Assembly (NCBI RefSeq): GCF_000153205.1
Contig: NZ_CH672427.1
Span: 2,906,596-2,970,595, forward strand
Length of the DNA: 64,000 nt
Direction of reading: 5' to 3'
Source of the DNA: Nitrococcus mobilis Nb-231
Lineage (GTDB): Bacteria > Pseudomonadota > Gammaproteobacteria > Nitrococcales > Nitrococcaceae
The notes under the pieces were generated by a model. That model saw only the letters and a program-made list of their open reading frames with translations, was not told the DNA's origin and did no database searches. A program made the translations under genes and the position numbers. Positions 40,903-50,061 of this stretch are shown in pieces (the first letter of the stretch is position 1; each line of letters starts with the position of its first letter).

Positions 40903-42714
40903 TCAGCGCGGGTGGGTTTGCTCCACCCGATCCTTCCCTCCGCCTTCCGGATCCAAGCAAATGAACGAAGGAACCCCGTCTTCGATGGCGTAGGCCGGGA
41001 GGTTCGACGAGCTCGAGCAGACCTTGCCGTCGTCGGTGAACACCAGGTCACGGAGCCAAGTGACGCGAGTCGGGCTCGGGTAGCTAACGAAGCGCTCCTC
41101 GCGTGGAATGAAGCGCAGGATGCGATCGGACATATTGGCGGTGATCCAGACGTCTCCGGTCTCGCGCTGAACGTTGAGCGCGTAGGGGGTCTCGTATTCG
41201 TCCGGCGAGAGCGTTGGTAGTGGGTAGACCTTGAACTCGGCGGTGGTGGGGTCGAAGCGCAGCAGGGCACTTTCGTCGAAGGAGGGAATCCAAAGGATTC
41301 CATCGGCGTCGAAGCGCGGGCGCCTGGGCCCCTTGAGTGGCGTGTCGTACTCGGTGATCTCCAGCGTCTTTGGATCGACGTGGCCGATCTTGTCCGCCCA
41401 TACTTTTGTGTACCAGACACCGCCATCCCTCGGATTGATGTCGATGCCGTAGGGCAGATTGAAGAGATCCTGGTACTCGATGCCATCGAGCAACTTGTGC
41501 GGTGAAAGCTCAATGGGCTTATTGCCGCGCGGTGTTCGAGCCGCGTACCCGAGCAGCGCCGGAAAGAAAGTATCGGTGACCCAACGCCAAAAACCGTTGT
41601 GCGGAAGCTGCAGCACCTGGAGCTCTTTGGTCTGCGGGTCGAAGCGTCCCACTTGGTTTGACACGGCAATCGTGAACCAAACGATCCCTTTGTTGTCGAT
41701 ACGGATGGTGTGCGGATAGAGCGCACCCTTGCCGATCTCAATCACCTCGAACTCCTTGCGCTGCGGATCGAAGCCCATCAAGGTTGCCGAAAGGGCATTG
41801 GTGATCCAAAAACGCCCGTCCTCAGCTTGCACGAGGCTATGCGGTCCGTGCTTACCGGTGAAGATCCCAATTGGCAGCGCCGCGCCCGAGAACATTCCGC
41901 CCACCGGTAAATCCGAATCGGGTAGGGGGATCTCTTCGACTTCGGCCGTCTCGCGATCGAGCACCCAGACGACGTCGTGGCCCTCGTCCACGCCGTAGAG
42001 CTTTCCGTCTGCGCCGACCACGGTGTCATGGATGAAGGACATACCGTCGCCAACTAGCCACTCTTCGATCTTGGCACGCGCGAGTTCGGGGCTGGCGTCG
42101 TAGGTCTGAACGATGTCGATCGGCTGCCCGTCGAAGCCGGTTGCAAGCACTTCGCTGAACCGCTCGACCTGGGCGTCCGTGACGATCGCCATGTAGCCTT
42201 CCATTTTTTTTATCGATTTCTTCCAGGAATTCACACTTCGCTTGCCTCGGGTGAGCGGGTCTCCGATCTGGTGGCAGTAGTTGCACTGCGCGATGAAGGG
42301 TTGACGCTCCACGGCGTCATGCCACGGGAGCGACGTGAGGTGCGCCGATGCGGGAAGCGCGTTGGAGCGGTCGAGCTCGGATTCGAACGGACCGATCTGC
42401 AGATCGAGCGTTCGCCGATCATTGCGGTCGAGCGTCAACCTCTGCGTTTGATCGGCGAAGTTCGGGACTCGCGCCCGGACCGTCAGCTCGCCACCGAAGC
42501 TGACGTCGATGAAATACCGCCCATCGCCATTGGTGAAGACGGTCTCCTTGCGCAGCCGATCGGTGCTGAACACCGTCACCATCGCGCCGTTGATCGGTTG
42601 ATCCGCCGGCGTGGTTACGATTCCCTCCAACGTCCCTGCCCGTGCCGGCACTGCGCGCTCGAGGGCCATGACGCAGAAGTAGAGCAAAAAGAGTTGTCGC
42701 AACGTTCGGTTCAC
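40903..42714 (-). CDS. Exported Vgb-like beta-propeller protein with haem c motif and Cna-like domain
   Basis: A 603-residue exported protein (signal peptide MNRTLRQLFLLYFCVMALERAVPARA). Residues about 27-110 form a carboxypeptidase-regulatory-like/CnaB-like beta domain (LEGIVTTPADQPINGAMVTVFS..GDGRYFIDV). A haem c-binding CxxCH follows (AQCNYCHQIGDP, about residue 145). Residues about 225-600 are propeller blades of the virginiamycin-B-lyase type, with repeats such as DGRFWITNALSATLMGFDP, KGIVWFTIAVSNQVGRFDP and GGVWYTKVWADKIGHVDP. Proteins of this architecture are probably periplasmic oxidoreductases or sensors rather than antibiotic lyases. The start GTG 42714 is chosen for the signal peptide; an ATG at 42783 is possible. 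Confidence 0.82.
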   Translation of the reverse strand: MNRTLRQLFLLYFCVMALERAVPARAGTLEGIVTTPADQPINGAMVTVFSTDRLRKETVFTNGDGRYFIDVSFGGELTVRARVPNFADQTQRLTLDRNDRRTLDLQIGPFESELDRSNALPASAHLTSLPWHDAVERQPFIAQCNYCHQIGDPLTRGKRSVNSWKKSIKKMEGYMAIVTDAQVERFSEVLATGFDGQPIDIVQTYDASPELARAKIEEWLVGDGMSFIHDTVVGADGKLYGVDEGHDVVWVLDRETAEVEEIPLPDSDLPVGGMFSGAALPIGIFTGKHGPHSLVQAEDGRFWITNALSATLMGFDPQRKEFEVIEIGKGALYPHTIRIDNKGIVWFTIAVSNQVGRFDPQTKELQVLQLPHNGFWRWVTDTFFPALLGYAARTPRGNKPIELSPHKLLDGIEYQDLFNLPYGIDINPRDGGVWYTKVWADKIGHVDPKTLEITEYDTPLKGPRRPRFDADGILWIPSFDESALLRFDPTTAEFKVYPLPTLSPDEYETPYALNVQRETGDVWITANMSDRILRFIPREERFVSYPSPTRVTWLRDLVFTDDGKVCSSSSNLPAYAIEDGVPSFICLDPEGGGKDRVEQTHPR

Positions 42715-43189
42715 TCTTCTACCACCTATATTGCCCCAGTTGAGCACGGCCAGGTCATTCCGTTCGGCTGGTGAGCCGGTCATTTGGTGGAGTTGATCGC
42801 CGGTTTCCGCGCCCAGATTTGGGGCTTAAGCGGGTTGTCGCAGATGGCCGCGCTCCGCTTGCATATCGGCCGTGGGCCGCGCGCACGCCCCAGCTTGGAG
42901 CGAGCCTGGCTGGCCATGCCTTATTGCAGCAACTGTTCAATGACATTTCCGAGGTTTATGAGGTTTTTTTCGCTGGAATCCGCAGCCCCAGAGTATAAGC
43001 GGAATTCGAAGTGAAATTGGGCGCCGGTAATCTTGGTCCTGGAGCGCGCCCGCCAATTCCCCGGTTCTGTGCCGGATCAAGGGTGATGGCACCGATGCAT
43101 TCGCGATGCAGGGCTAGGCGGTTATAGTGTCGAAAGTGGGACTGGTTCCGGGGCGAGGGTTGGGGTGACGATTGCATGGAGATGGCGGT
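42715..43189. other. Intergenic region upstream of fadIJ
   Basis: About 475 bases between divergent genes, so promoters of both lie here. TGCAT-TCGCG-ATGCA (43094-43108) is a short dyad about 85 bases upstream of fadI and could be an operator. No gene was recognised. Confidence 0.4.
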
Positions 43190-44557
43190 ATGACGGCTGG
43201 GCAACATCCCGATATGGACGAATCGGCCACTGGTGCAGAAATGCGTGACGCGCACCGCCACCCAATGCGCTCCGGGGCGGCCGAGCGGGTCGCCGTGGTT
43301 GCGGGGCTGCGTACGCCGTTTGCCCGACAGCTTACGGCCTACCGCGATCTCAATCCCGTCCAGCTTGGTACGCTGGTCACTAACGAGCTGCTGGCCCGTA
43401 TGGAATTCGACCCCAAGCTGATCGAGCGGGTGGTCTTCGGTCAGGTTCTGGCCTTACCCGAAGCGCCCAACATCGCCCGGGAGGTGGTGCTGCGGGCGGG
43501 ATTGGACCCGATGACCGATGCCTACAGCGTGACGCGCGCCTGTGCCACCAGCTTTCAGGCTACGGCGGATATTGCGCAGGCCATACGCCTCGGTGACATC
43601 GAGGTGGGGTTGGCCGGTGGTGCGGATACGACCTCGGTTCTGCCGATTCGGCTCTCGACGCGGCTCGCCGGTGCCCTGCTGAGAGCCTCGAAGGCGAAGA
43701 CGCTGCCCAAGCGATTGGCGGCGTTTCGCGCGTTGCGTCCCAAGGATTTTATGCCGCGCTATCCGGCCGTGCGGGATTACACCACTGAGCTGAGCATGGG
43801 AGAGATTGGCGAGCAAATGGCGAAGAGTCATGGCATCAGCCGCGCGCGGCAAGATGAGTTCGCACTGCGCTCGCACCGTTTAGCTCATCAAGCCTGGGAG
43901 GCGGGCAAGCTGGACGGCGAGGTGATGCATGCCTTCGTGGGTGAGGACCGCCAGCCTATCCACCGCGATAACAACATTCGCGGCGATACGTCGCTGGAAG
44001 CGTTGGCCAAGCTCAAACCGGCGTTTGATCGCCGGCACGGCACGGTCACGGCCGGCAACTCCACGCCCTTGACCGATGGCGCGAGCGCTCTGGTGCTGAT
44101 GAAGGACAGCCGCGCCCGCGCACTTGGCTACGAGCCCTTGGGCTGGATCCGCTCCTGGGCATTCGCGGCGGTGAACCCTTTCCATGATGCGCTCATGGGG
44201 CCAAGTTACGTGACGCCGATCGCGCTCGAGCGGGCCGGTCTGCGGCTCGAGGAGCTGACTCTGATCGATATCCATGAAGCCTTCGCCTCCCAGACGCTTG
44301 CTAATCTCAAGTATTGGCCGGATCCGAACTTCGCCCGCGAGCAACTGGGCCGGGATGAGCCGATCGGCGAGGTGGATTGGGAGCGGCTTAACGTGCTCGG
44401 TGGATCCATCGCCTACGGTCATCCGTTCGCCGCTACCGGCGGGCGCATGATCGTGCAAACGCTGCGCGAGCTGCGCCGGCGCGGCGGGGGTACCGCCTTG
44501 GTGACGGCTTGCGCGGCCGGCGGCCTCGGTGCTGCCATGGTTCTGGAGGTGGCATGA
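43190..44557 (+). CDS. fadI: 3-ketoacyl-CoA thiolase FadI
   Basis: FadI cleaves 3-ketoacyl-CoA in beta-oxidation and partners FadJ. The 455-residue product has the acyl-enzyme cysteine in [12 protein letters not shown], the His of [10 protein letters not shown] and the second cysteine in [27 protein letters not shown] and [22 protein letters not shown] are thiolase consensus. The long N-terminal half and [17 protein letters not shown] fit the FadI rather than the FadA group. ATG 43190 has GGAG upstream; TTG 43172 is an alternative. The stop overlaps the fadJ start. Confidence 0.92.
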   Translation: MTAGQHPDMDESATGAEMRDAHRHPMRSGAAERVAVVAGLRTPFARQLTAYRDLNPVQLGTLVTNELLARMEFDPKLIERVVFGQVLALPEAPNIAREVVLRAGLDPMTDAYSVTRACATSFQATADIAQAIRLGDIEVGLAGGADTTSVLPIRLSTRLAGALLRASKAKTLPKRLAAFRALRPKDFMPRYPAVRDYTTELSMGEIGEQMAKSHGISRARQDEFALRSHRLAHQAWEAGKLDGEVMHAFVGEDRQPIHRDNNIRGDTSLEALAKLKPAFDRRHGTVTAGNSTPLTDGASALVLMKDSRARALGYEPLGWIRSWAFAAVNPFHDALMGPSYVTPIALERAGLRLEELTLIDIHEAFASQTLANLKYWPDPNFAREQLGRDEPIGEVDWERLNVLGGSIAYGHPFAATGGRMIVQTLRELRRRGGGTALVTACAAGGLGAAMVLEVA

Positions 44558-46737
44558 TGGCAACGCATGAGGCATCGGTGCGAGGTTCGGATACGCCGCG
44601 GCCGGCGTTGTGCCTCGAGCGGCGCGAGGATGGCATCGCCTGCATCCGGATCGATTGTCCGGGACAGAGTCAGAATACGCTCGGGCGTGCGGAGATGAAC
44701 CAGGCCAGCCAGCTGCTCGATCGCCTGGAGCGCGATGAGTCGGTCAAAGGAATTATCTTTATCAGCGGCAAGGCCGGCTCGTTCGTCGCCGGCGTCGATA
44801 TCCATCTATTTGAGGCTTTCAAAAGCGCCGCAGAGGCCAGTGCCCTCTCCGCTGAGGGGCAAGCAATCTTTGATCGCATCGCGGCTTTTCGGGTGCCTGT
44901 GGTGGCCGCCATCGACGGAGTGTGCTTCGGTGGCGGCCTGGAATTGGCGCTGGCCTGTCATGCCCGGGTGTGCACGGGCAGCGAGCAGACTCGTTTGGGT
45001 CTGCCCGAAGTTCAGCTCGGCCTGCTGCCCGGCGGTGGCGGCACCCAGCGGTTGCCGCGGTTGATCGGCCTGCCGGCGGCGCTCGATCTGATGCTGACGG
45101 GCAAGCGTTTGCGCGCGACGCAGGCACAACGACTCGGGTTGGTCGACGACCGGGTGCCGACATCGATCCTCCTGGATACGGCGCTGCAGTGGGTCGAGGT
45201 TTGCCAACGCGGCCGGGTTCGACGCGGTGGCGGTTGGCTCCAAGCGCTGACGGCTTGGGCGCTACGAGGCAATCCGCTGGGCCGCGCCATGGTCTTCAAG
45301 CAGGCGCGCAAACAAGTAGCGGCGCGTACCCAAGGCAACTATCCGGCACCAACACGTCTCATCGAGTGCGTGGAGCGCGGTCTGAGCGAAGGAATTGAGC
45401 CGGGGCTCAAGGCCGAGGCGCAAGCGTTCGGCGAGCTGGCGATGACCCCCCAGGCGCGTCAGCTCATCAATTTGTACTTCGCCACCAGCGCCATGAAAAA
45501 AGACACCGGCGTGGCCGACCCGGATGTGGAGCCTAGGGCGGTGCGGCGGGTAGGGGTGCTGGGCGCCGGGCTGATGGGCGCGGGGATCAGCTTCGTGACC
45601 GCCGCGCGGGCCAAAGTACCCGTGCGTCTCAAGGATGTCGAGCCCAAGGGCCTTGCCAGCGGATTGAAGTACATCGATGAGCGCATCGATCAGCGCCTAA
45701 GTCGGCATGCCATCAGCCGCTTCGAGGCGGAGCGGGCGCGCTGCCGGGTTACCCCGACCCTGGATTTCAGTGGCTGCCGCAGCCTGGATCTGGTCATCGA
45801 GGCGGTGTTCGAAGATCTCGAACTCAAACATCGGATGATTCGCGAGGTGGAGGCGAACTGCAACGCGGATGTCATTTTCGCCAGCAACACCTCGTCGCTG
45901 CCGCTCGCTCGGATTGCGCAGGCCGCCGAGCGGCCGCAGAACGTCATCGGCCTGCATTATTTCTCGCCGGTGGATCGCATGCCGTTGTTGGAGGTCATCG
46001 CCCACGAGCGTACCGCGCCGGAGGTGATCGCCACGGCGATGGCTTTCGGCCGGGCGCAAGGCAAGACACCGATCGTGGTGCGCGATGGGGTCGGCTTCTA
46101 CGTCAACCGCATCCTGGCTCCCTATCTCAACGAGGCCGTGCATCTGCTGGAGGAGGGGGTGGCCATCGATCGCATCGATCAGGCGCTGGTGCGCTTCGGC
46201 TTTCCAGTGGGTCCGTTCAAGCTGCTGGATGAGGTGGGGATCGACATTATTGCTAAGGTGGCTCCCGTCCTGCATGAGGCTTTCGGCGAGCGCATGCGGC
46301 CGGTGAGTGCGGTCGAGCGAATGCTCGAGGCGGACCGGCTCGGCAAGAAAAACGGCCGTGGATTTTACCGCTACGGCGGCAAGCGCAGCGGCAAAGAAGT
46401 CGATGAGAGCGTCTATGGCCTATTGGCGGTGAGCACCCGGCAGGAGATGGCTGATACGGCGATCGTCGAGCGCACGCTCATCCTCCTACTCAACGAGGCG
46501 GCCCGTTGTCTGGATGAGGGGATCATTCGGGAGGCGCGTGACGGCGATGTCGGGGCGGTATTCGGCATCGGCTTTCCACCGTTTCTGGGCGGGCCTTTTC
46601 GGTATATGGACAGCCGCGGCCTCGATGCCGTGGCGAGCGCACTCGCGGGTTTCGAATCCAGCGTGGGCCGCCGCTACGCACCAGCCCCGCTGGTGAGCGC
46701 CATGGCCCGGGAGCCGCGTCGTTTCTACCCGGGTTAG
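44554..46737 (+). CDS. fadJ: Multifunctional beta-oxidation protein FadJ
   Basis: A 727-residue fusion. The N-terminal enoyl-CoA hydratase/isomerase (about 20-200) carries the oxyanion-hole segment [12 protein letters not shown] and [21 protein letters not shown]. The L-3-hydroxyacyl-CoA dehydrogenase (about 325-720) has NAD-binding [35 protein letters not shown], the catalytic His of [17 protein letters not shown], and [18 protein letters not shown]. With FadI it forms the beta-oxidation complex. ATGA overlap with fadI shows translational coupling. Length and motifs are complete. Confidence 0.93.
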   Translation: MMATHEASVRGSDTPRPALCLERREDGIACIRIDCPGQSQNTLGRAEMNQASQLLDRLERDESVKGIIFISGKAGSFVAGVDIHLFEAFKSAAEASALSAEGQAIFDRIAAFRVPVVAAIDGVCFGGGLELALACHARVCTGSEQTRLGLPEVQLGLLPGGGGTQRLPRLIGLPAALDLMLTGKRLRATQAQRLGLVDDRVPTSILLDTALQWVEVCQRGRVRRGGGWLQALTAWALRGNPLGRAMVFKQARKQVAARTQGNYPAPTRLIECVERGLSEGIEPGLKAEAQAFGELAMTPQARQLINLYFATSAMKKDTGVADPDVEPRAVRRVGVLGAGLMGAGISFVTAARAKVPVRLKDVEPKGLASGLKYIDERIDQRLSRHAISRFEAERARCRVTPTLDFSGCRSLDLVIEAVFEDLELKHRMIREVEANCNADVIFASNTSSLPLARIAQAAERPQNVIGLHYFSPVDRMPLLEVIAHERTAPEVIATAMAFGRAQGKTPIVVRDGVGFYVNRILAPYLNEAVHLLEEGVAIDRIDQALVRFGFPVGPFKLLDEVGIDIIAKVAPVLHEAFGERMRPVSAVERMLEADRLGKKNGRGFYRYGGKRSGKEVDESVYGLLAVSTRQEMADTAIVERTLILLLNEAARCLDEGIIREARDGDVGAVFGIGFPPFLGGPFRYMDSRGLDAVASALAGFESSVGRRYAPAPLVSAMAREPRRFYPG

Positions 46738-47046
46738 GGCCTGTTGCCAACCACTCCGGCTTCTGAAGCTTACAATGCACTCAGTGCTCCGTGAGGCGAT
46801 GCGGTAGAGCTAGGCCTCCAAAACCCGCTCAGCCGGTGCAGTGTCGAAAGGCATCACCTGGCCTTCTACTCGCATTCCCATGACGAACGCAGCAAAAGGC
46901 GCACAGAGCGAGCCTAGCGGTAGTCCTCGTTGATTATCAGCTTCCTGCCTGCCAACCCCACTTAACCGCAGCATTTTTCAGCGAATGGCCCGCAAAAATC
47001 GTATCTGCCGGGCGGTAGGCGGTTGGCGATCGGGCAGGTAGAACAG
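46738..47046. other. Region between fadJ and the defence island
   Basis: About 310 bases. A 54-codon ATG frame lies on the minus strand (46810-46974, MLRLSGVGRQEADNQRGLPL..) with no recognisable family. This is the junction between core genes and the accessory island, so a gene scrap would not be surprising. No tRNA or attachment site was seen. Confidence 0.35.
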
Positions 47047-49120
47047 ATGGTCGTACTCACAGAGGTATATCAGGCTCGCTTGTGATAGCCGCCACCGATT
47101 CGTGACGCCGAGTGGCGCATCAGGCGCGTGGACTATAGCTCGGACGGGGGCTATGTGCTCGCCTGCGGAGGGCTCTCCGAGCTGGTCCAGGGTAGAGAAG
47201 GGCTCTTCTTAAACAAGCTGGACGATGTCCGCATCCTGGACCCGAAGGGCACCGGGCTGGTGGACGATACTTCCAGCAACTTTGGTGCCAGCCTCCTGTA
47301 CATCGATTCCCTGCTGCGTAAGACCGCCCCTTCGGATGAGTGCATTCATCTCGGTCACCGGGCGGCTATCGACGAGTTACCCTATCAGCTCGACCCGACG
47401 CTGCAGGCCCTGGCACAGCCGCACCAGCGGCTCCTGATCGCCGACGCGGTTGGCCTCGGTAAGACCCTCGAAGCCGGCATTCTCGCCAGCGAGCTGATCG
47501 CCCGCGGTCGCGGCAAGCGCATCCTGGTGCTGGCGGTCAAGTCCATGCTAGCGCAGTTCCAGCAGGAGTTCTGGAACCGCTTCACCATTCCCCTGGTGCG
47601 GCTGGACTCGGTGGGCCTGCAACGGGTGCGCAGCCGCATCCCGGCGAACCACAATCCGTTCCACTATTTCGATCGCGCCATTATCTCTATCGATACCCTC
47701 AAACAGGACATCGAGTATCGCCACCATTTGGAGCAGGCTTACTGGGACATCATCATCGACGAGGCGCACAACGTCGCCGAACGGGGCCGCCACTCCCAGC
47801 GCGCCGGCAGGCGAAGCTCCTGGCGACCCGCTCGGATACGCTCATCATGCTCTCCGCTACACCCCATGACGGCAAGGCGGAGAGCTTTGCCAGCCTAGTG
47901 AACATGCTGGACCCGACCGCCATCGCCAACCCCGCTGATTACACCCAGCACGATTATCGCGATAAGAGCCTGGTTATCCGCCGTTTCAAAAAGGATGTCC
48001 GGGATCAGCTCCAGGGCAATTTCCCGGAGCGGCAAATCGAGGTGGTGAAGACCCAGGCTACCGCAGCGGAAGAAGAAGCCTACGCCCGGCTGATGGACGT
48101 CTCGTTCCATAACCTGGATGGGCGTGGGCAAGGCGTCGGTCAGCTCTTCCGCACAACCCTGGAGAAAGCCCTGTTCCCCAGCCCGGCGGCTTGCCTGTCC
48201 ACTGTGCGCAACCGCATGGCCCGCCTGCGAAAGCGCCTGGAGAAGGAGCGTGACGGCGAGCGTCAGACCACCTTGGTCGAAGACTTGGATACTTTGCAGG
48301 GCCTGGAAGTCGAGCTGCAGGCCATTACCCCGGAGCAGTTCAGCAAGTACCAACTCCTGCGCCGACAGCTCTGCGACGGGTTGGGTTGGGCCCCCATGGA
48401 TCCGAATGACCGCCTGGTCCTTTTCACCGAAAGCCTGGTGACGCTGGACTTTCTGGCCAAGCGTCTGCCCGACGATCTTAAACTCAACACGGCCACTTCG
48501 TCCTCACGCCGGACAAGGCCCGAATCAGCGCCGAGATCCGCCGCGTCCGGCAGGAAGAGGGCACCGCCTGGCCCACGCTGCACTACATCTGGCCGCTGCA
48601 CCCGGTCATGGAATGGCTCTCCGACCGCGTGCTGAACGCCTTCGGCCGGCACACCGCACCGGTCATCCGTCTGCCGGACAAATTGGCGGCCGATGAGCAC
48701 ATTATTCTCATGCACGGCGGCTTCCCGAACCGCCGCGGCCATGTGCTGATACAGGACTGGGTCGGCGTGCGCCTGCAAGGCACTCAGGTGGTGGAGCAGC
48801 TCGACTGGGTCGATGTGGCGAGCCGCCTTGATCTCCGCCCCGGCAAGCTCGCCAACCGCGGCCAAGCCGGCGACACCGCGGCGCTGCGTGCACTGCTGCT
48901 GCCGCCGGCGGTCGACGTCGCCTGCCTTCGCCTGCGGGCGCTCAAGGAGCGCTTCGAGGTCGAACGCAAGGATGCCCTCGAGGCCCAGCGCCAGCACCAC
49001 ATCGACCGCGTGTTCCGCGACTACCGGGATTGGCTCGACAACACCCAGACTACTGAAGACGACCCTTACTTACAGGCCGTCGCGGTATTTACCGGTCAAA
49101 CGGCAAAGGAACAGGGTTAA
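47047..49120 (+). pseudogene. Broken SNF2-like helicase of a DISARM-like defence operon
   Basis: The frame opens at ATG 47047 (MVVLTEVYQARL), meets two adjacent stops TGA TAG at 47083-47088, and resumes in the same frame (EWRIRRVDYSSDGGYVLACGG). SNF2 helicase motifs follow: ADAVGLGKTLEAGIL (motif I), ILVLAVKSML (Ia) and IIIDEAHNVAERG (II). A frameshift near 47805 moves the reading to the frame with LLATRSDTLIMLSATPHDGKAESF (III) and VIRRFKKDVRDQL. The second RecA lobe begins (DRLVLFTESLVTLDFLAKRLPDDLKL), then jumps near 48490 into GHFVLTPDKARISAEIRRVRQEEG in another frame. The segment with helicase motifs V and VI is missing. The remainder runs to 49120. Total is about 690 codons, shorter than the roughly 1000 expected. 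Inactive. Confidence 0.85.
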
Positions 49121-49154
49121 TGCCTCGATTCCTGTATCTGGCCCGCCTTTCCGA

Positions 49155-49230
49155 GGACCGCGGGCATCCTGCCCGCCACACGGCCGGCAGGCCGTGTGGA
49201 TTGTCGATGCGGGCAAGATGGCCGCGGTCC
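49155..49230. repeat. REP-like cruciform unit, left copy
   Basis: Outer arms GGACCGCGGGCATC..(22 bases) and ..GATGGCCGCGGTCC pair at 20 of 22 positions. An inner palindrome CACACGGCC-GGCA-GGCCGTGTG nests inside. The same structure recurs at 49936-50013 on the other side of the transposase gene, in the same orientation. Confidence 0.8.
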
Positions 49231-49256
49231 AGCGAGACGCCTGCGGACCGTGCTGA

Positions 49257-49856
49257 TCATCCAGACCAGGGCCAGTCCTCAGCCGTAGCGATCAAGCCGG
49301 CCTTGACGGGGTTCTGGCGTATGTAATGGATACAGGCATCCAGATGCGCTTGATCACGGATATAGCGATCAAAGTAGTCAGGCATCCACAGTCTGCCGGT
49401 ACGGTCCAGCTTTTTGTTGATCTGCCGGGCGGTGTAGGACTTCCACGAATGCACGATGGCGGGCAAGGAATGCCCCTTTTCTGCTAGCTCCAGCAACACA
49501 TGGACATGGTTCGGCATGACACACCAGGCCAGGAGCCGGTACCGCGCGCCGTCAAAATGCAGCAATGCCTTCTGAACGATCTGGGCAATGGCTGGGACTT
49601 GCAAGTGGCAAGCGCCATGACCGGCATCGGCGTATTGCTCGACGCTTTCCTGAAGTGCAGCCGCGCGTTCTGACTGGATTGTGTGCTGGGTATCTGTTTC
49701 GAGTTCCTGTTTCCAGCACTCTATCAGCACCTTGGGGACCGCGTCAGCGAGCCTGAAAGTCACGAACTGGGTCAGTTGCGTGGCATCGAGGTGAGGCAGG
49801 TAGCCGCGTGAATGCCAGCCTTTGGGTTCGGACGGGTTGGGTGTTTTGGATTTCAT
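49257..49856 (-). CDS. REP-associated tyrosine transposase (RAYT)
   Basis: A 199-residue Y1 HUH nuclease. Motifs are TQFVTFRLADAVP at the N-terminus, the metal-binding HUH in WCVMPNHVHVLLEL, SWKSYTARQINKKL with a candidate catalytic Tyr, and FDRYIRDQAHLDACIHYIRQNPVKAGL, the conserved RAYT C-terminus. RAYTs process REP palindromes. Here two matching REP-like units lie 26 bases after its stop and 80 bases before its start, forming a REP-RAYT cassette. It has split the SNF2-like and methyltransferase genes of the defence operon. Confidence 0.88.
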   Translation of the reverse strand: MKSKTPNPSEPKGWHSRGYLPHLDATQLTQFVTFRLADAVPKVLIECWKQELETDTQHTIQSERAAALQESVEQYADAGHGACHLQVPAIAQIVQKALLHFDGARYRLLAWCVMPNHVHVLLELAEKGHSLPAIVHSWKSYTARQINKKLDRTGRLWMPDYFDRYIRDQAHLDACIHYIRQNPVKAGLIATAEDWPWSG

Positions 49857-49935
49857 CGTGTGCGGCTGGTGCGGCGAGAGCTGTTGTCGCTCTGGTTTGT
49901 ATCACGATGAATGATTGCTTTGCGAGGGCCAACAA

Positions 49936-50013
49936 GGACCGCAGGCATCCTGCCCGCCACACGGCCGGCAGGCCGTGCTATGCAGGGGAATGCGGGCAAG
50001 ATGCCCGCGGTCC
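49936..50013. repeat. REP-like cruciform unit, right copy
   Basis: Arms GGACCGCAGGCATC.. and ..GATGCCCGCGGTCC pair at 20 of 22 positions around an inner ACGGCC-GGCA-GGCCGT palindrome. It is nearly identical to 49155-49230 through the first 50 bases; the spacer before the closing arm differs by 2 bases in length. Confidence 0.8.
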
Positions 50014-50061
50014 GGCAAGATGCTCACAGTCTTGGCACTGCAACATGGAGGTAGTTGCCGG

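Noticed and set aside
40903-42714. Simple annotation as virginiamycin B lyase (antibiotic resistance)
   Set aside because: The signal peptide, Cna-like domain and CxxCH motif do not belong to Vgb lyases; only the propeller is shared.
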